Assembly (NCBI GenBank): GCA_035556735.1
Contig: DATMFF010000003.1
Span: forward strand, 1-64,000
Length of the DNA stretch: 64,000 nt
From: CANJBX01 sp035556735
GTDB taxonomy: Bacteria; Pseudomonadota; Alphaproteobacteria; Rhizobiales; Xanthobacteraceae
Direction: 5' to 3'
Numbering within the stretch: position 1 is the stretch's first letter; each line of letters opens with the position of its first letter. The position numbers were made by a program, and so were the translations under genes. Below, piece by piece: positions 26,956 to 37,713 of this stretch. The notes under the pieces are model-generated. The model was not told the DNA's origin. It saw only the letters and a program-made list of their open reading frames with translations, and did not search any database.

Positions 26956-28653
26956 ATGCCCGCCTCGCAGCATCAGAACCCGAAGTCAGACATCGAAATC
27001 GCCCAGGCCGCAAAAATGCGGCCGATCCTCGATATCGCGCGCGAGAAGCTCGGCATCGCCCCTGAAAACCTCGAGCCCTATGGCCACTACAAGGCCAAGA
27101 TCTCGATGGACTACATCAAGCAGCTCCAGAGCAAGCCGAACGGCAAGCTGATCCTGGTCACCGCCATCACGCCGACCCCGGCGGGCGAGGGCAAGACCAC
27201 GACCACGGTGGGGCTCACCGACGCGCTCAATTTCATCGGCAAGAAGGCGATGTGCGCCCTGCGCGAGCCTTCGCTCGGTCCCTCGTTCGGCATGAAGGGG
27301 GGCGCGGCCGGCGGCGGCTACGCCCAGGTCGTGCCGATGGAGGAGATCAACCTGCACTTCACCGGCGACTTCCACGCCATCACCGCGGCGCACAACCTGC
27401 TGTCCGCCGCGATCGACAACCACATCTACTGGGGCAACCAGCTCGGCATCGACAGCCGTCGCGTGACCTGGCGCCGCGTCATGGACATGAACGACCGCGC
27501 GCTGCGCGAGATCGTGTGCTCGCTCGGCGGCGTTGCGAACGGCTATCCGCGCGAGGCCGGCTTCGACATCACCGTCGCCTCGGAGGTGATGGCGATCTTC
27601 TGCCTGGCCAAGGATCTGCAGGATCTCAAGGAGCGGCTCGGCAACATCATCATCGGCTACACGCGCGACCGCAAGCCGATCCATGCGCGCGACCTCAAGG
27701 TGCACGGCGCCATGACCGTGCTGCTCAAGGACGCTCTCGCGCCCAATCTCGTGCAGACGCTCGAAGGCACGCCGGCGTTCATCCATGGCGGCCCGTTCGC
27801 CAACATCGCCCACGGCTGCAACTCGGTGCTGGCGACGACGACGGCGCTCAAGCTTGCCGACTATGTCGTGACCGAAGCCGGCTTCGGCGCCGATCTCGGC
27901 GGCGAGAAGTTCCTCGACATCAAGTGCCGCAAGACCGGCCTGCAGCCGGACTGCGCCGTCCTCGTCGCCACCATCCGCGCGCTCAAGATGCACGGCGGCG
28001 TGAAGAAGGAAGACCTCAAGGCCGAGAACCTGAAGGCGCTCGAGGCCGGCATGGCCAACCTGCAGCGCCACATCGAGAACCTGCAGAAGTTCGGCATCGC
28101 GCCGGTCGTCTCGATCAACCGCTTCAGCGCCGATACCGAGGCCGAGATCGCATTGGTGAAGCAGGCCTGCGCCAAGCTCGGCGTCGAAGCCATCATGGCC
28201 GACCACTGGGCTATGGGCGGCGAGGGCGCGGCCGACGTCGCCCGTGCCGTGGTCAAGCTGATCGACGCGGGCAAGAGCAAGCTCAAGCTGCTCTATCCCG
28301 ACGAGATGCCGTTGCTCGACAAGGTGCGTACCGTCGCGCGCGAGATCTATCGCGCCAAGGACATCTCCGCCGACAAGTCCGTGCGCGATCAGCTCGCGTC
28401 GTTCGAGCAGATGGGCTACGGCAAGCTGCCCGTCTGTATCGCGAAGACGCAGTACTCGTTCTCCACCAATCCGGACGCCAAGGGCGCTCCCGTGGACCAC
28501 GTCGTTCCGGTCCGCGAAGTGCGGCTGTCGGCGGGCGCCGAGTTCATCGTGGCGATCTGCGGTGAGATCATGACCATGCCGGGCCTGCCCAGCGTGCCGG
28601 CGGCCAATTCGATCGACATCGGGGCGGACGGCAAGGTCGTCGGTCTGTTCTGA
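26956..28653 (+). CDS. fhs: Formate-tetrahydrofolate ligase
   Basis: The protein has 565 aa, the usual length. It makes 10-formyl-THF from formate, THF and ATP. The ATP-binding loop TPTPAGEGKTTTTVGL is near residues 73-88, followed by REPSLGPSFGMKGGAAGGGYAQVVPMEEINLHFTGDFHA, a diagnostic block. HGGPFANIAHGCNS and EAGFGADLGGEKF are also conserved. It is last in the gntR-oxc-frc run, 24 nt after the previous gene, and is followed by a terminator. It would feed formate from oxalate into one-carbon metabolism. Confidence 0.96.
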   Translation: MPASQHQNPKSDIEIAQAAKMRPILDIAREKLGIAPENLEPYGHYKAKISMDYIKQLQSKPNGKLILVTAITPTPAGEGKTTTTVGLTDALNFIGKKAMCALREPSLGPSFGMKGGAAGGGYAQVVPMEEINLHFTGDFHAITAAHNLLSAAIDNHIYWGNQLGIDSRRVTWRRVMDMNDRALREIVCSLGGVANGYPREAGFDITVASEVMAIFCLAKDLQDLKERLGNIIIGYTRDRKPIHARDLKVHGAMTVLLKDALAPNLVQTLEGTPAFIHGGPFANIAHGCNSVLATTTALKLADYVVTEAGFGADLGGEKFLDIKCRKTGLQPDCAVLVATIRALKMHGGVKKEDLKAENLKALEAGMANLQRHIENLQKFGIAPVVSINRFSADTEAEIALVKQACAKLGVEAIMADHWAMGGEGAADVARAVVKLIDAGKSKLKLLYPDEMPLLDKVRTVAREIYRAKDISADKSVRDQLASFEQMGYGKLPVCIAKTQYSFSTNPDAKGAPVDHVVPVREVRLSAGAEFIVAICGEIMTMPGLPSVPAANSIDIGADGKVVGLF

Positions 28654-28678
28654 CCGCTGCGCGATCGCACAAGTACCG

Positions 28679-28706
28679 AGCGGGCACGGCGACGTGCCCG
28701 CTTTTT
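28679..28706 (+). terminator. Terminator of the oxalate/C1 operon
   Basis: The stem agcgggcac / gtgcccgct (9 bp) with a 6-nt loop runs into TTTTT, 25 nt after fhs. It closes the oxc-frc-fhs unit and separates it from the cache-CheW gene. Confidence 0.9.
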
Positions 28707-28874
28707 GTTTGCGTGCTTGCCGCCCTCGCTCGCCGCGCATCGACTCGCTGCACAGAATTTGTGCAACTGCGCGTGGTGAACGGGCGGTTACGTTCAACGC
28801 TTTGATAACGCCTTTCGCCTATTCCATTTGGTTACGACGCTGCTGCCGGGCAGTGCTCGTTGCCGGAATTGGTC

Positions 28875-31460
28875 ATGAGCATCAAATTCAAGGGCATCGA
28901 GGTCGACTCGGCCTTGGCGCGCGTCATTCCGCACGTCGCCGCCGCCGAGGAATATGGCGGAACGCTGCAGCACCTGCAGTCCGTTTGGGACAACCTCAGT
29001 CTTTTGGGCCAGCTCTCCGGCACCGGCGCGGACATGAGCAACACCCGCCGTGCCTTCGGCGAGCTTGCCGTCAGCCTGCTGAACCAGCTTGGCAAGGAAG
29101 CGCTCAAGAAATGCCTGCAGGACATGGCGGCAAAGGCGCAGGTGGCGATCAACATTCTGGTCCGCAATCTGTTCGAGCGCACCGCCGACATCGGCTTTCT
29201 CGCCTGTGACGAGGACATCCGCGCGTTCTTGCGCGGCCAGGACGGCGATCGCGACCGGGCGGCGGCTGCGTTGCGGCAGCGCTTCGGTGAGTACGTGCGC
29301 AAGTACTCGGTGTACTCCGACATCATCCTGCTCGATCCCGCCGGAAACATTCTGGTGCGCCTGCGCGAGGAGGATTCGCTCGCGCAGAGCAACGATCCCA
29401 TCATCCGGACCGCGCTGACGACCAGCGCCGCCTACGTGGAGACGTTCCGGAAAACCGACCTCGTGGCGGGCGACAAGGCGCAACTGACCTACGCCTATCG
29501 TGTCGCCGATGACGACGGGCGGGCGCTCGGGGTGCTGTGCCTGTGCTTCCGGTTCGAGAGCGAGGCGGACCTGATCTTCTCGAACCTCGTCGGTCCGGAC
29601 GAATGGACCGCCGTCACGATGCTGGACGAGCGAGGCGTGGTGATCGCCAGTTCCGATCCCATGCACATCCCGATCGGGGCGAGGTTGACCCCCGTCCTCG
29701 ATACGGAGTATCGCATCGTCAAGTTTGGCGCGATGGAATACGTCGCCACGACCCGCTCGGCGCAGCCGTATCAGGGCTATGGCGGGCTCGGCTGGTACGG
29801 CCATGCGATGGTTCCGGTCCAGCACGCCTTCAGCCACAACCAGTCGAATCTCCTTCAGGACATCGCGCCGGACGTGCTCGAGCGCATCATCGCATCGTCG
29901 GCGCTGTTCTCCGATGAGCTGCGGGAGATTCCCTCGAAGGCCGAACACATCCAGCGCGAGCTCAACCGGTCGGTGTGGAACGGCAACGCCTCGCAGGGCA
30001 GCGCAACGCAGGCGGAAGCCGCCGTCTTTTCGAAGATCCTGCTCAAGGAGATCAGCGAAACCGGCGTGAGGACCAAGGAGGTGTTCGAAGGATCGATCAG
30101 CGATCTGCACGAAACCGTGGTGACCTCACTTCTGCACGACAACGAGTTCCACGCCGCGCTCGCCATCGACATCATGGACCGCAATCTTTACGAGCGCGCC
30201 AACGACTGCCGCTGGTGGGCGCTGGCGTCGGTGTTCGCCGAAGTTCTCGCGCGCCCCTCGCGCTCCGCGCAGGACGGCGAAACGATCAGCGCGATCCTGC
30301 GCACGATCAATGGTCTTTATACGGTCTATACCGACTTGCTCGTCTTTGACGCAGCCGGCGTGATCGTTGCGACGTCCGGCGCCGACAGCGGCGATCTCGT
30401 CGGAACGCGGCTGGCGGATGAATGGGTCGTCCGTGTCCTCGGCCTGCGCGATGCGCAGGGCTATGCGGTTTCGGCTTTCGTGCCGACGCCGCTTTACGGC
30501 GGCCGTCCGACCTACGTCTATGGCGCGGCCATTCGGCCGCCCGGGCAGGCGCGGCCGGTGGGCGGCGTCGCGATCGTGTTCGATTCCGAGCCGCAGTTCG
30601 CCGCCATGCTGAAGGACGCGCTGCCGCGCGACGGCGCCGGCGGGGTCAAGCAGGGCGGCTTCGGGGTCTTCATCGAGCCCGACGGCCGGGTGATCGCAAG
30701 TTCGCACGAGCGGTTCCGCCCGGGCGACGTGCTCGGCATCGATCCGGCGTTCCGCACATTGGCGCCGGGCGACGGCTATTCCGGCATCACGCTCCTCGAT
30801 GACGCCTACTATGCCGTCGGCGCGAAAGCGTCGTCCGGATATCGTGAGTACAAGGGGCCGGACGACGCCTATCGCAACGAGGTGATTGCGCTCGTGTTCA
30901 CGCGACTGTGCGACGCCAGGGCGCAGGCATCCGCGACGACCGTGAGGCGGATCCCGATCCGCTCCGACCGCACCAAGCCGGGCGAGCGGGAGGACATCGC
31001 GACCTTCCGCATCGGCCATCGCTGGTTTGCCGCGCGCGCCGCTGAAGTCGTCGAGGCGATCGACACCTCGGATATCGTGCCTCTTCCGCACATGCCCTCC
31101 GGCATGGCCGGCTGCATCATCTACGACGGCAAGCCTCTCCCGATCCTGGACCTCGGCGGCGTTCTGGATCCGTCGGCCGACACGGTGCGTGTCGCGGGCG
31201 CGCCGGTGCAGATCGTGGTGATGTCGCCACCCGATGGTGAGCGCTTCGGCCTGCTGGTCGAGGACCTCGGCGAAATCGCCGAAGTGCTCACGGAGCGCCT
31301 CAATCCGCTTCCGCCGATGGTGGCGCATCAGAGCATGTTCGCCGATACCGCCTTTGCGCCCGACAGCAACGGCGATGGCGAACTGATCGTGTTGCTGCGC
31401 GCCGATCGGCTGTGCGAGCGCCTCAGCGCCGGCTCGATGGCTGCGCGCGCCGCGGCCTGA
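28875..31460 (+). CDS. Soluble duplicated cache-like sensor fused to CheW
   Basis: The protein has 861 aa. The C-terminal part, about residues 704-845, is a CheW adaptor domain (ATFRIGHRWFAARAAEVVEAI, CIIYDGKPLPILDLG, IVVMSPPDGERFGLLVEDLGEI). The first 700 residues contain two similar modules, each with a helix of pattern RNL-F/Y-ER (near residues 97 and 436) followed by a cache/PAS-like strand set (IILLDPAGNILVRL; LLVFDAAGVIVAT). I see no signal peptide, no membrane helix and no methyl-accepting signalling hairpin, so it would be a cytoplasmic sensor-adaptor docking to CheA. It lies between the oxalate and formate dehydrogenase genes. The ATG has only a weak GGAA ribosome site. Confidence 0.85.
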   Translation: MSIKFKGIEVDSALARVIPHVAAAEEYGGTLQHLQSVWDNLSLLGQLSGTGADMSNTRRAFGELAVSLLNQLGKEALKKCLQDMAAKAQVAINILVRNLFERTADIGFLACDEDIRAFLRGQDGDRDRAAAALRQRFGEYVRKYSVYSDIILLDPAGNILVRLREEDSLAQSNDPIIRTALTTSAAYVETFRKTDLVAGDKAQLTYAYRVADDDGRALGVLCLCFRFESEADLIFSNLVGPDEWTAVTMLDERGVVIASSDPMHIPIGARLTPVLDTEYRIVKFGAMEYVATTRSAQPYQGYGGLGWYGHAMVPVQHAFSHNQSNLLQDIAPDVLERIIASSALFSDELREIPSKAEHIQRELNRSVWNGNASQGSATQAEAAVFSKILLKEISETGVRTKEVFEGSISDLHETVVTSLLHDNEFHAALAIDIMDRNLYERANDCRWWALASVFAEVLARPSRSAQDGETISAILRTINGLYTVYTDLLVFDAAGVIVATSGADSGDLVGTRLADEWVVRVLGLRDAQGYAVSAFVPTPLYGGRPTYVYGAAIRPPGQARPVGGVAIVFDSEPQFAAMLKDALPRDGAGGVKQGGFGVFIEPDGRVIASSHERFRPGDVLGIDPAFRTLAPGDGYSGITLLDDAYYAVGAKASSGYREYKGPDDAYRNEVIALVFTRLCDARAQASATTVRRIPIRSDRTKPGEREDIATFRIGHRWFAARAAEVVEAIDTSDIVPLPHMPSGMAGCIIYDGKPLPILDLGGVLDPSADTVRVAGAPVQIVVMSPPDGERFGLLVEDLGEIAEVLTERLNPLPPMVAHQSMFADTAFAPDSNGDGELIVLLRADRLCERLSAGSMAARAAA

Positions 31461-31485
31461 TCTTAAGGCCCGGCTCCGCGACCGC

Positions 31486-32382
31486 TCAACTGGCGTCGAG
31501 CGATTTTGCGATCCGCCGTGCTTCGTCCACCAATGCGCCGGCCACGGGGGTCATCGGCTCGCGTGCGGGCACCACCAGTCCGATCTCCTGCACCGCCTCG
31601 GGATGCGTGATCGGAATCGCGCGCAACGTGTCGGTGAGGCCCAGCGTCTCGGCGAGCTTGGCGGGCATCACGCTCGCCCAGCGGCCGGTGCGCACGTGCG
31701 AAAACAGCAGGATCATCGAATCGGATTCCAGCGTCGGACGCGGCTCAACTCCGGTCGCCTTGAGCAGGCGGTTGATGATCCGGCGGTTCTGCATGTCGGG
31801 CGTGAGCAGGCAGAGCGGGACCTGCGCGACCTCGGCCCACGTCACCGTCTCGCGGCCGCCCAGCGGGGCGTCGGCCGACGTGAGCAGGCGGTAACGCTCG
31901 CTGTAGAGCGGAATGGAGTTGACGCGGCCGAGCGGTTCGTTGCCGAGGTAGGTGATGCCGGCGTCGATCTCGAGGTTTTCCAAGAGCTCGAGGATCTCGA
32001 GCGAGGTGCGGGAGTAGATCGTGAACTGCACGTTGGGGTGCCGCTCGCGATAAGGCGTCGTCAGAGCGGCCACCATCGCCAAGGCGGTGGGGATCGCTGC
32101 GATCCGCAACACGCCGCTCAATCCGCTGCGCAACGTATTGATCTCGTCGCGCATGGCGCGGGCATCGCCGACGATCCGTCGCGCCCAGTCCAGCACGCGT
32201 TCGCCCTCGGGCGTGAAGCCCTGAAAACGAGAGCCGCGGTTCACCAGCAGCACCCCCATCTGCTGCTCGAGCTGCCGCACCCCGGCGGACAGCGTCGGCT
32301 GCGTGACGCCGCAGGCTTCGGCGGCACGGCCAAAATGCTTCTCGCGTGCCAGCGCGAGGATGTATTCGAGCTTGTCGATCAC
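31486..32382 (-). CDS. LysR-family regulator, likely of formate dehydrogenase
   Basis: The protein has 298 aa. The N-terminal helix-turn-helix (LEYILALAREKHFGRAAEACGVTQPTLSAGVRQLEQQMGVLLVNRG) is typical LysR, followed by the two-lobed ligand domain. It is divergent from the NAD-linked formate dehydrogenase genes, the same arrangement as FdsR in Cupriavidus. The shared 168-nt intergenic region has a LysR-type inverted repeat. The effector is probably formate or a related acid, by analogy. Confidence 0.9.
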   Translation of the reverse strand: MIDKLEYILALAREKHFGRAAEACGVTQPTLSAGVRQLEQQMGVLLVNRGSRFQGFTPEGERVLDWARRIVGDARAMRDEINTLRSGLSGVLRIAAIPTALAMVAALTTPYRERHPNVQFTIYSRTSLEILELLENLEIDAGITYLGNEPLGRVNSIPLYSERYRLLTSADAPLGGRETVTWAEVAQVPLCLLTPDMQNRRIINRLLKATGVEPRPTLESDSMILLFSHVRTGRWASVMPAKLAETLGLTDTLRAIPITHPEAVQEIGLVVPAREPMTPVAGALVDEARRIAKSLDAS

Positions 32383-32464
32383 GAAAATGCTCGTAAGTTC
32401 AAGTCGATAGCTTGCGACTGACAGGAGATGATCGCATAAAGAATAGGCAGCAACTGGCGATCTG

Positions 32465-32485
32465 TCGATAGAGAATGTCTATCGA
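32465..32485. promoter_or_regulatory. LysR-type binding site (ATAG-N7-CTAT)
   Basis: The perfect inverted repeat tcgatag-N7-ctatcga contains the T-N11-A LysR box. It is 65 nt upstream of the formate dehydrogenase beta-subunit start. A related half (gtcgatagc) occurs near 32403, closer to the lysR gene. Together they fit a recognition and an activation site in the divergent promoter region. Confidence 0.6.
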
Positions 32486-32550
32486 ACGATGCCCGCCACG
32501 GGATTGCATGCAAGCTTGGAAGGGTTCAATTCTGCCGGCTGGAGACGCCG

Positions 32551-34275
<1,725 letters not shown>

Positions 34276-34280
34276 CAGCG

Positions 34281-37187
34281 ATGAGCACGAACGGAAAAGA
34301 CAAGCAGCCGCTGGGCTACGGCCACGACCACAAGGGCGCGGCGCTCGGCGAGGCGACGGGGCAGGGCCGCCCGGCGGTCAACGTGCAGTCGGCCGATGAC
34401 GGCAAGGCCAAGTCGGCGGCAAGCCACGGCACCTTCTTCATGGACGACCAGGAGATCGACATCCGTCCCGGCGAGACGATCTTCCGCGCCGGCCGCCGCT
34501 TCGGCATCAAGCTTCCGCACCTGTGCTACACGCCCAAGCCCGGCTATCGGCCCGACGGCAACTGCCGCGTCTGCATGGTCGAGGTCGAAGGCGAGCGCGT
34601 GCTCGCGGCGAGCTGCATCCGCACGCCGACGCCCGGCATGAAGGTCAAGACAAAGACCGATCGCGCCACGTCGGCGCGGCGCATGGTGGCCGAGCTTCTC
34701 GTCAACGACCAGCCGCCGCAGGAGGTCGCGCACGATCCGAGCTCCGAGCTGTGGAAGATCGTCACCCGCCAGAAGATCGAGGCGGGCCGCTTCCCGCGCG
34801 ACGAACGTCCGGCGCCGGACCGCAGCCATCCGGCCATGGCGGTCAATCTCGACGCCTGCATCCATTGCAATCTGTGCGTCCGCGCCTGCCGCGAGGTGCA
34901 GGTCAACGACGTGATCGGCATGTCGGGCCGCGGCCACAACGCCAAGATCGTGTTCGATTTCGACGATCCGATGGGCGCTTCGACCTGCGTCGCCTGCGGA
35001 GAGTGCGTGCAGGCCTGCCCGACCGGCGCGCTGATGCCGGCGACGATGGTCGACGAGGCGAACGTCTACACCAACAAGCCGGACCGCACCGTCGATAGCG
35101 TCTGCCCCTATTGCGGCGTCGGCTGCCTTCTGACCTACCACATCAAGGACGACAAGATCGTCCAGGTCACCGGCCGCAACGGTCCGGCCAACGAGAACCG
35201 CCTGTGCGTGAAGGGGCGGTTCGGCTTCGATTACGTGCACAATCCGCAACGTCTCCTGAAGCCGTTGATCCGCAAGGACGGCGTGCCGAAGGTGCCGCAC
35301 GAATTCATCGACCCGTCGAATCCGTGGACGCATTTTCGCGAGGCGACCTGGGAGGAGGCGCTCGACCGCGCCGCCGCGGGCCTCACGAAGATCCGTGATC
35401 GCGACGGGCCCGGCGCGCTCGCGGGCTTCGGCTCGGCCAAGGGCTCGAACGAAGAGGCCTATCTCTTCCAGAAGCTGGTGCGCACCGGCTTCGGCACCAA
35501 CAACGTCGATCACTGCACGCGGCTGTGCCACGCCTCGTCGGTGTCGGCGCTGCTCGAGGGCGTCGGCTCCGCCGCCGTGACCGCCACCTTCAACGAGGTG
35601 AAGAACTCCGACCTGATCATCGTCATCGGCGCCAATCCCACCGAGAACCATCCGGTGGCGGCGACCTACTTCAAGCAGGCCGCCAAGCGCGGCGCCAAGC
35701 TGGTCATCATGGATCCGCGCGGAACGGCGATGAAGCGCCACGCCTGGAAGATGATGCAGTTCAAGAACGGCACCGACGTGGCGATGCTCAACGCCATGCT
35801 CAACGTGATCGTGACCGAGAAGCTTTACGACGAGCAGTACATCCAGACCTACGTCGAGGGCTTCGACGCCTGGAAGGAGAACATCAAGGATTTCACCCCC
35901 GAGGAGATGGCGCCGATCTGCGGCATCGACGCGGGAACGCTGCGCGAGGTCGCGCGCGCCTATGCCCGCGCCGAATCCGCGATCATCTTCTGGGGCATGG
36001 GCGTGTCGCAGCACACCCACGGCACCGACAACGCGCGCTGCCTGATCGCGCTCGCCCTGATCACCGGCCAGATTGGCCGGCCCGGCACCGGCCTGCATCC
36101 GCTGCGCGGCCAGAACAACGTGCAGGGCGCATCCGACGCGGGCCTGATCCCGATGTTCTTCCCCGACTACAAGTCGGTCGAGAATCCGGAGATCCGCGGC
36201 AAGTACGAGCAGGTCTGGGGCGTCAAGCTCGATCCCAAGCGCGGCAAGACCGTCGTCGAGATCATGGACGCGGTTCATGCCGACGAGATCAAGGGCATGT
36301 ACATCGAGGGCGAAAATCCCGCGATGTCGGACCCCGACCTCAATCATGCGCGCGAGGCGCTCGCGCATCTCGAGCACCTCGTGGTGCAGGACCTGTTCCT
36401 CACCGAGACCGCCGTCTATGCCGACGTCATCCTGCCGGCCTCCGGCTGGCCGGAGAAGGACGGCACCGTCACCAACACCAATCGCCAGGTGCAGATGGGC
36501 CGCCAGGCGCTGCCGCTGCCCGGCGACACGCGCCAGGACCTGTGGATCATCCAGGAGATCGCCAACCGCATGGGCTGCGGCTGGACCTACAAGCATGTGT
36601 CGGAAGTCTTCACCGAGATGGCGTCGCTGATGCCGGCGCTCGACAACATCTCGTGGGATCGCGTCGAACGCGAAGGCTCGGTGACCTATCCGACCGACGG
36701 GCCGGACACGCCGGGCCGCGACGTCGTCTTCGACGCGGGATTCCCGCGCCCCGGCGGCTTCGCCAGGCTGGTCGCCGCCAAGCTGCAGCCGCCCGACGAG
36801 GTGCCGGATGCGGAGTATCCGTTCATCCTCTCGACCGGCCGCCAGCTTGAGCATTGGCACACCGGATCGATGACGCGCCGGGCGAAGGTCCTCGACGCGA
36901 TCGAGCCCAGCGCGATCGCGCAGCTGTCGCGCGGCACGCTCGACAAGCTCGGCATCAAGGCGGGCGACCGGGTGCGCGTCACCACGCGCCGCGGCACGGT
37001 CGAGCTCTACTCGCGCGAGGACGAGGCCGTCCCCGACGGCGTGGTGTTCATCCCGTTCGCCTATGTCGAGGCGGCAGCCAACCTCCTGACCAACCCCAAG
37101 CTGGATCCGTTCGGCAAGATCCCCGAGTTCAAGTTCTGCGCCGCCAAGGTCGAGCCGGTGCGGGCGGCCAGCGAGGCGGCGGAGTAG
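34281..37187 (+). CDS. Formate dehydrogenase alpha subunit (Mo/W-bis-PGD)
   Basis: The protein has 968 aa. It oxidises formate to CO2 at a molybdenum or tungsten bis-pyranopterin centre. In order it has an N-terminal [2Fe-2S] domain (LCYTPKPGYRPDGNCRVC), a His-containing 4Fe site region, two ferredoxin-type clusters (CIHCNLCVRAC, CVACGECVQACP), and the catalytic domain opening with CPYCGVGC. The metal ligand is Cys416 in CTRLCHAS, followed by His417; it is a cysteine, not selenocysteine. WPEKDGTVTNTNRQVQ and a C-terminal pterin-binding domain complete it. No fdhD or fdsD gene follows, so maturation factors must be elsewhere. Confidence 0.95.
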   Translation: MSTNGKDKQPLGYGHDHKGAALGEATGQGRPAVNVQSADDGKAKSAASHGTFFMDDQEIDIRPGETIFRAGRRFGIKLPHLCYTPKPGYRPDGNCRVCMVEVEGERVLAASCIRTPTPGMKVKTKTDRATSARRMVAELLVNDQPPQEVAHDPSSELWKIVTRQKIEAGRFPRDERPAPDRSHPAMAVNLDACIHCNLCVRACREVQVNDVIGMSGRGHNAKIVFDFDDPMGASTCVACGECVQACPTGALMPATMVDEANVYTNKPDRTVDSVCPYCGVGCLLTYHIKDDKIVQVTGRNGPANENRLCVKGRFGFDYVHNPQRLLKPLIRKDGVPKVPHEFIDPSNPWTHFREATWEEALDRAAAGLTKIRDRDGPGALAGFGSAKGSNEEAYLFQKLVRTGFGTNNVDHCTRLCHASSVSALLEGVGSAAVTATFNEVKNSDLIIVIGANPTENHPVAATYFKQAAKRGAKLVIMDPRGTAMKRHAWKMMQFKNGTDVAMLNAMLNVIVTEKLYDEQYIQTYVEGFDAWKENIKDFTPEEMAPICGIDAGTLREVARAYARAESAIIFWGMGVSQHTHGTDNARCLIALALITGQIGRPGTGLHPLRGQNNVQGASDAGLIPMFFPDYKSVENPEIRGKYEQVWGVKLDPKRGKTVVEIMDAVHADEIKGMYIEGENPAMSDPDLNHAREALAHLEHLVVQDLFLTETAVYADVILPASGWPEKDGTVTNTNRQVQMGRQALPLPGDTRQDLWIIQEIANRMGCGWTYKHVSEVFTEMASLMPALDNISWDRVEREGSVTYPTDGPDTPGRDVVFDAGFPRPGGFARLVAAKLQPPDEVPDAEYPFILSTGRQLEHWHTGSMTRRAKVLDAIEPSAIAQLSRGTLDKLGIKAGDRVRVTTRRGTVELYSREDEAVPDGVVFIPFAYVEAAANLLTNPKLDPFGKIPEFKFCAAKVEPVRAASEAAE

Positions 37188-37250
37188 GGGCGGGACTCGC
37201 TCACTTGAGCGAGTGCGACTCCGACGCCGGGCGATCAATCAACAACTGTA

Positions 37251-37334
37251 CCATGGCCGGGCTTGACCCGGCCATCCACGTCTTGCTGCTGCGATGGTCT
37301 GCCAAGACGTGGATGCCCGGCACGAGGCCGGGCA
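37251..37334. repeat. Composite palindromic intergenic repeat
   Basis: Three nested or adjacent inverted repeats occur. tggccggg-cttga-cccggcca (37254-37274) is followed by cacgtctt (37277-37284), whose complement aagacgtg lies at about 37304-37311, and then by tgcccggc-acgag-gccgggca (about 37314-37334). The layout is that of the mobile palindromic repeats scattered between genes in Bradyrhizobium and relatives. It sits between convergent genes and could serve as a bidirectional transcription stop. Confidence 0.7.
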
Positions 37335-37372
37335 TGACGGGCCTCATGCGACAGTGAGAAGGCGCGCTGTCG

Positions 37373-37624
37373 CTAGCCCTTGGTCTTTGTGTCCTCGAAC
37401 CAGGCCTCGACCGGTCCGGTCAGCTTGATCGTCAGCGGGTTGCCGTACCGATCCTTGGCGTTCCCTGCGGCCACGCGGATCCAGCCCTCGCTGATGCAAT
37501 ATTCCTCGACGTTGGTCTTCTCCGCGCCCTTGAAGCGGATGCCGATCCCGCGCGCGAGCAGCTCGGCATTGAAGTAGGGGCTCTTGGGATCGCTGGAGAG
37601 GCGGTCGGGCGGGGTGTCAGTCAT
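37373..37624 (-). CDS. DUF3297 family protein
   Basis: The protein has 83 aa. The sequence PPDRLSSDPKSPYFNAELLARGIGIRFKG, then KTNVEEYCISEGWIRV and KDRYGNPLTIKLTGPVEAWFED, is the full DUF3297 consensus from end to end. The family is widespread in alpha- and gammaproteobacteria and of unknown function. It is convergent with the formate dehydrogenase operon. Confidence 0.92.
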   Translation of the reverse strand: MTDTPPDRLSSDPKSPYFNAELLARGIGIRFKGAEKTNVEEYCISEGWIRVAAGNAKDRYGNPLTIKLTGPVEAWFEDTKTKG

Positions 37625-37713
37625 TTGCAGGTCGGCTGGTCAAGAGGGAAGCGATCGAACTTGGTCACGAAGTATAGTACCCTTGTTTGCGTAACAGCCG
37701 TCAAACTCTGCTC

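Noticed and set aside
35490..35540. Selenocysteine in the formate dehydrogenase alpha subunit
   Set aside because: The metal-ligand codon at 35526 is TGC (Cys), with no in-frame TGA at that position.
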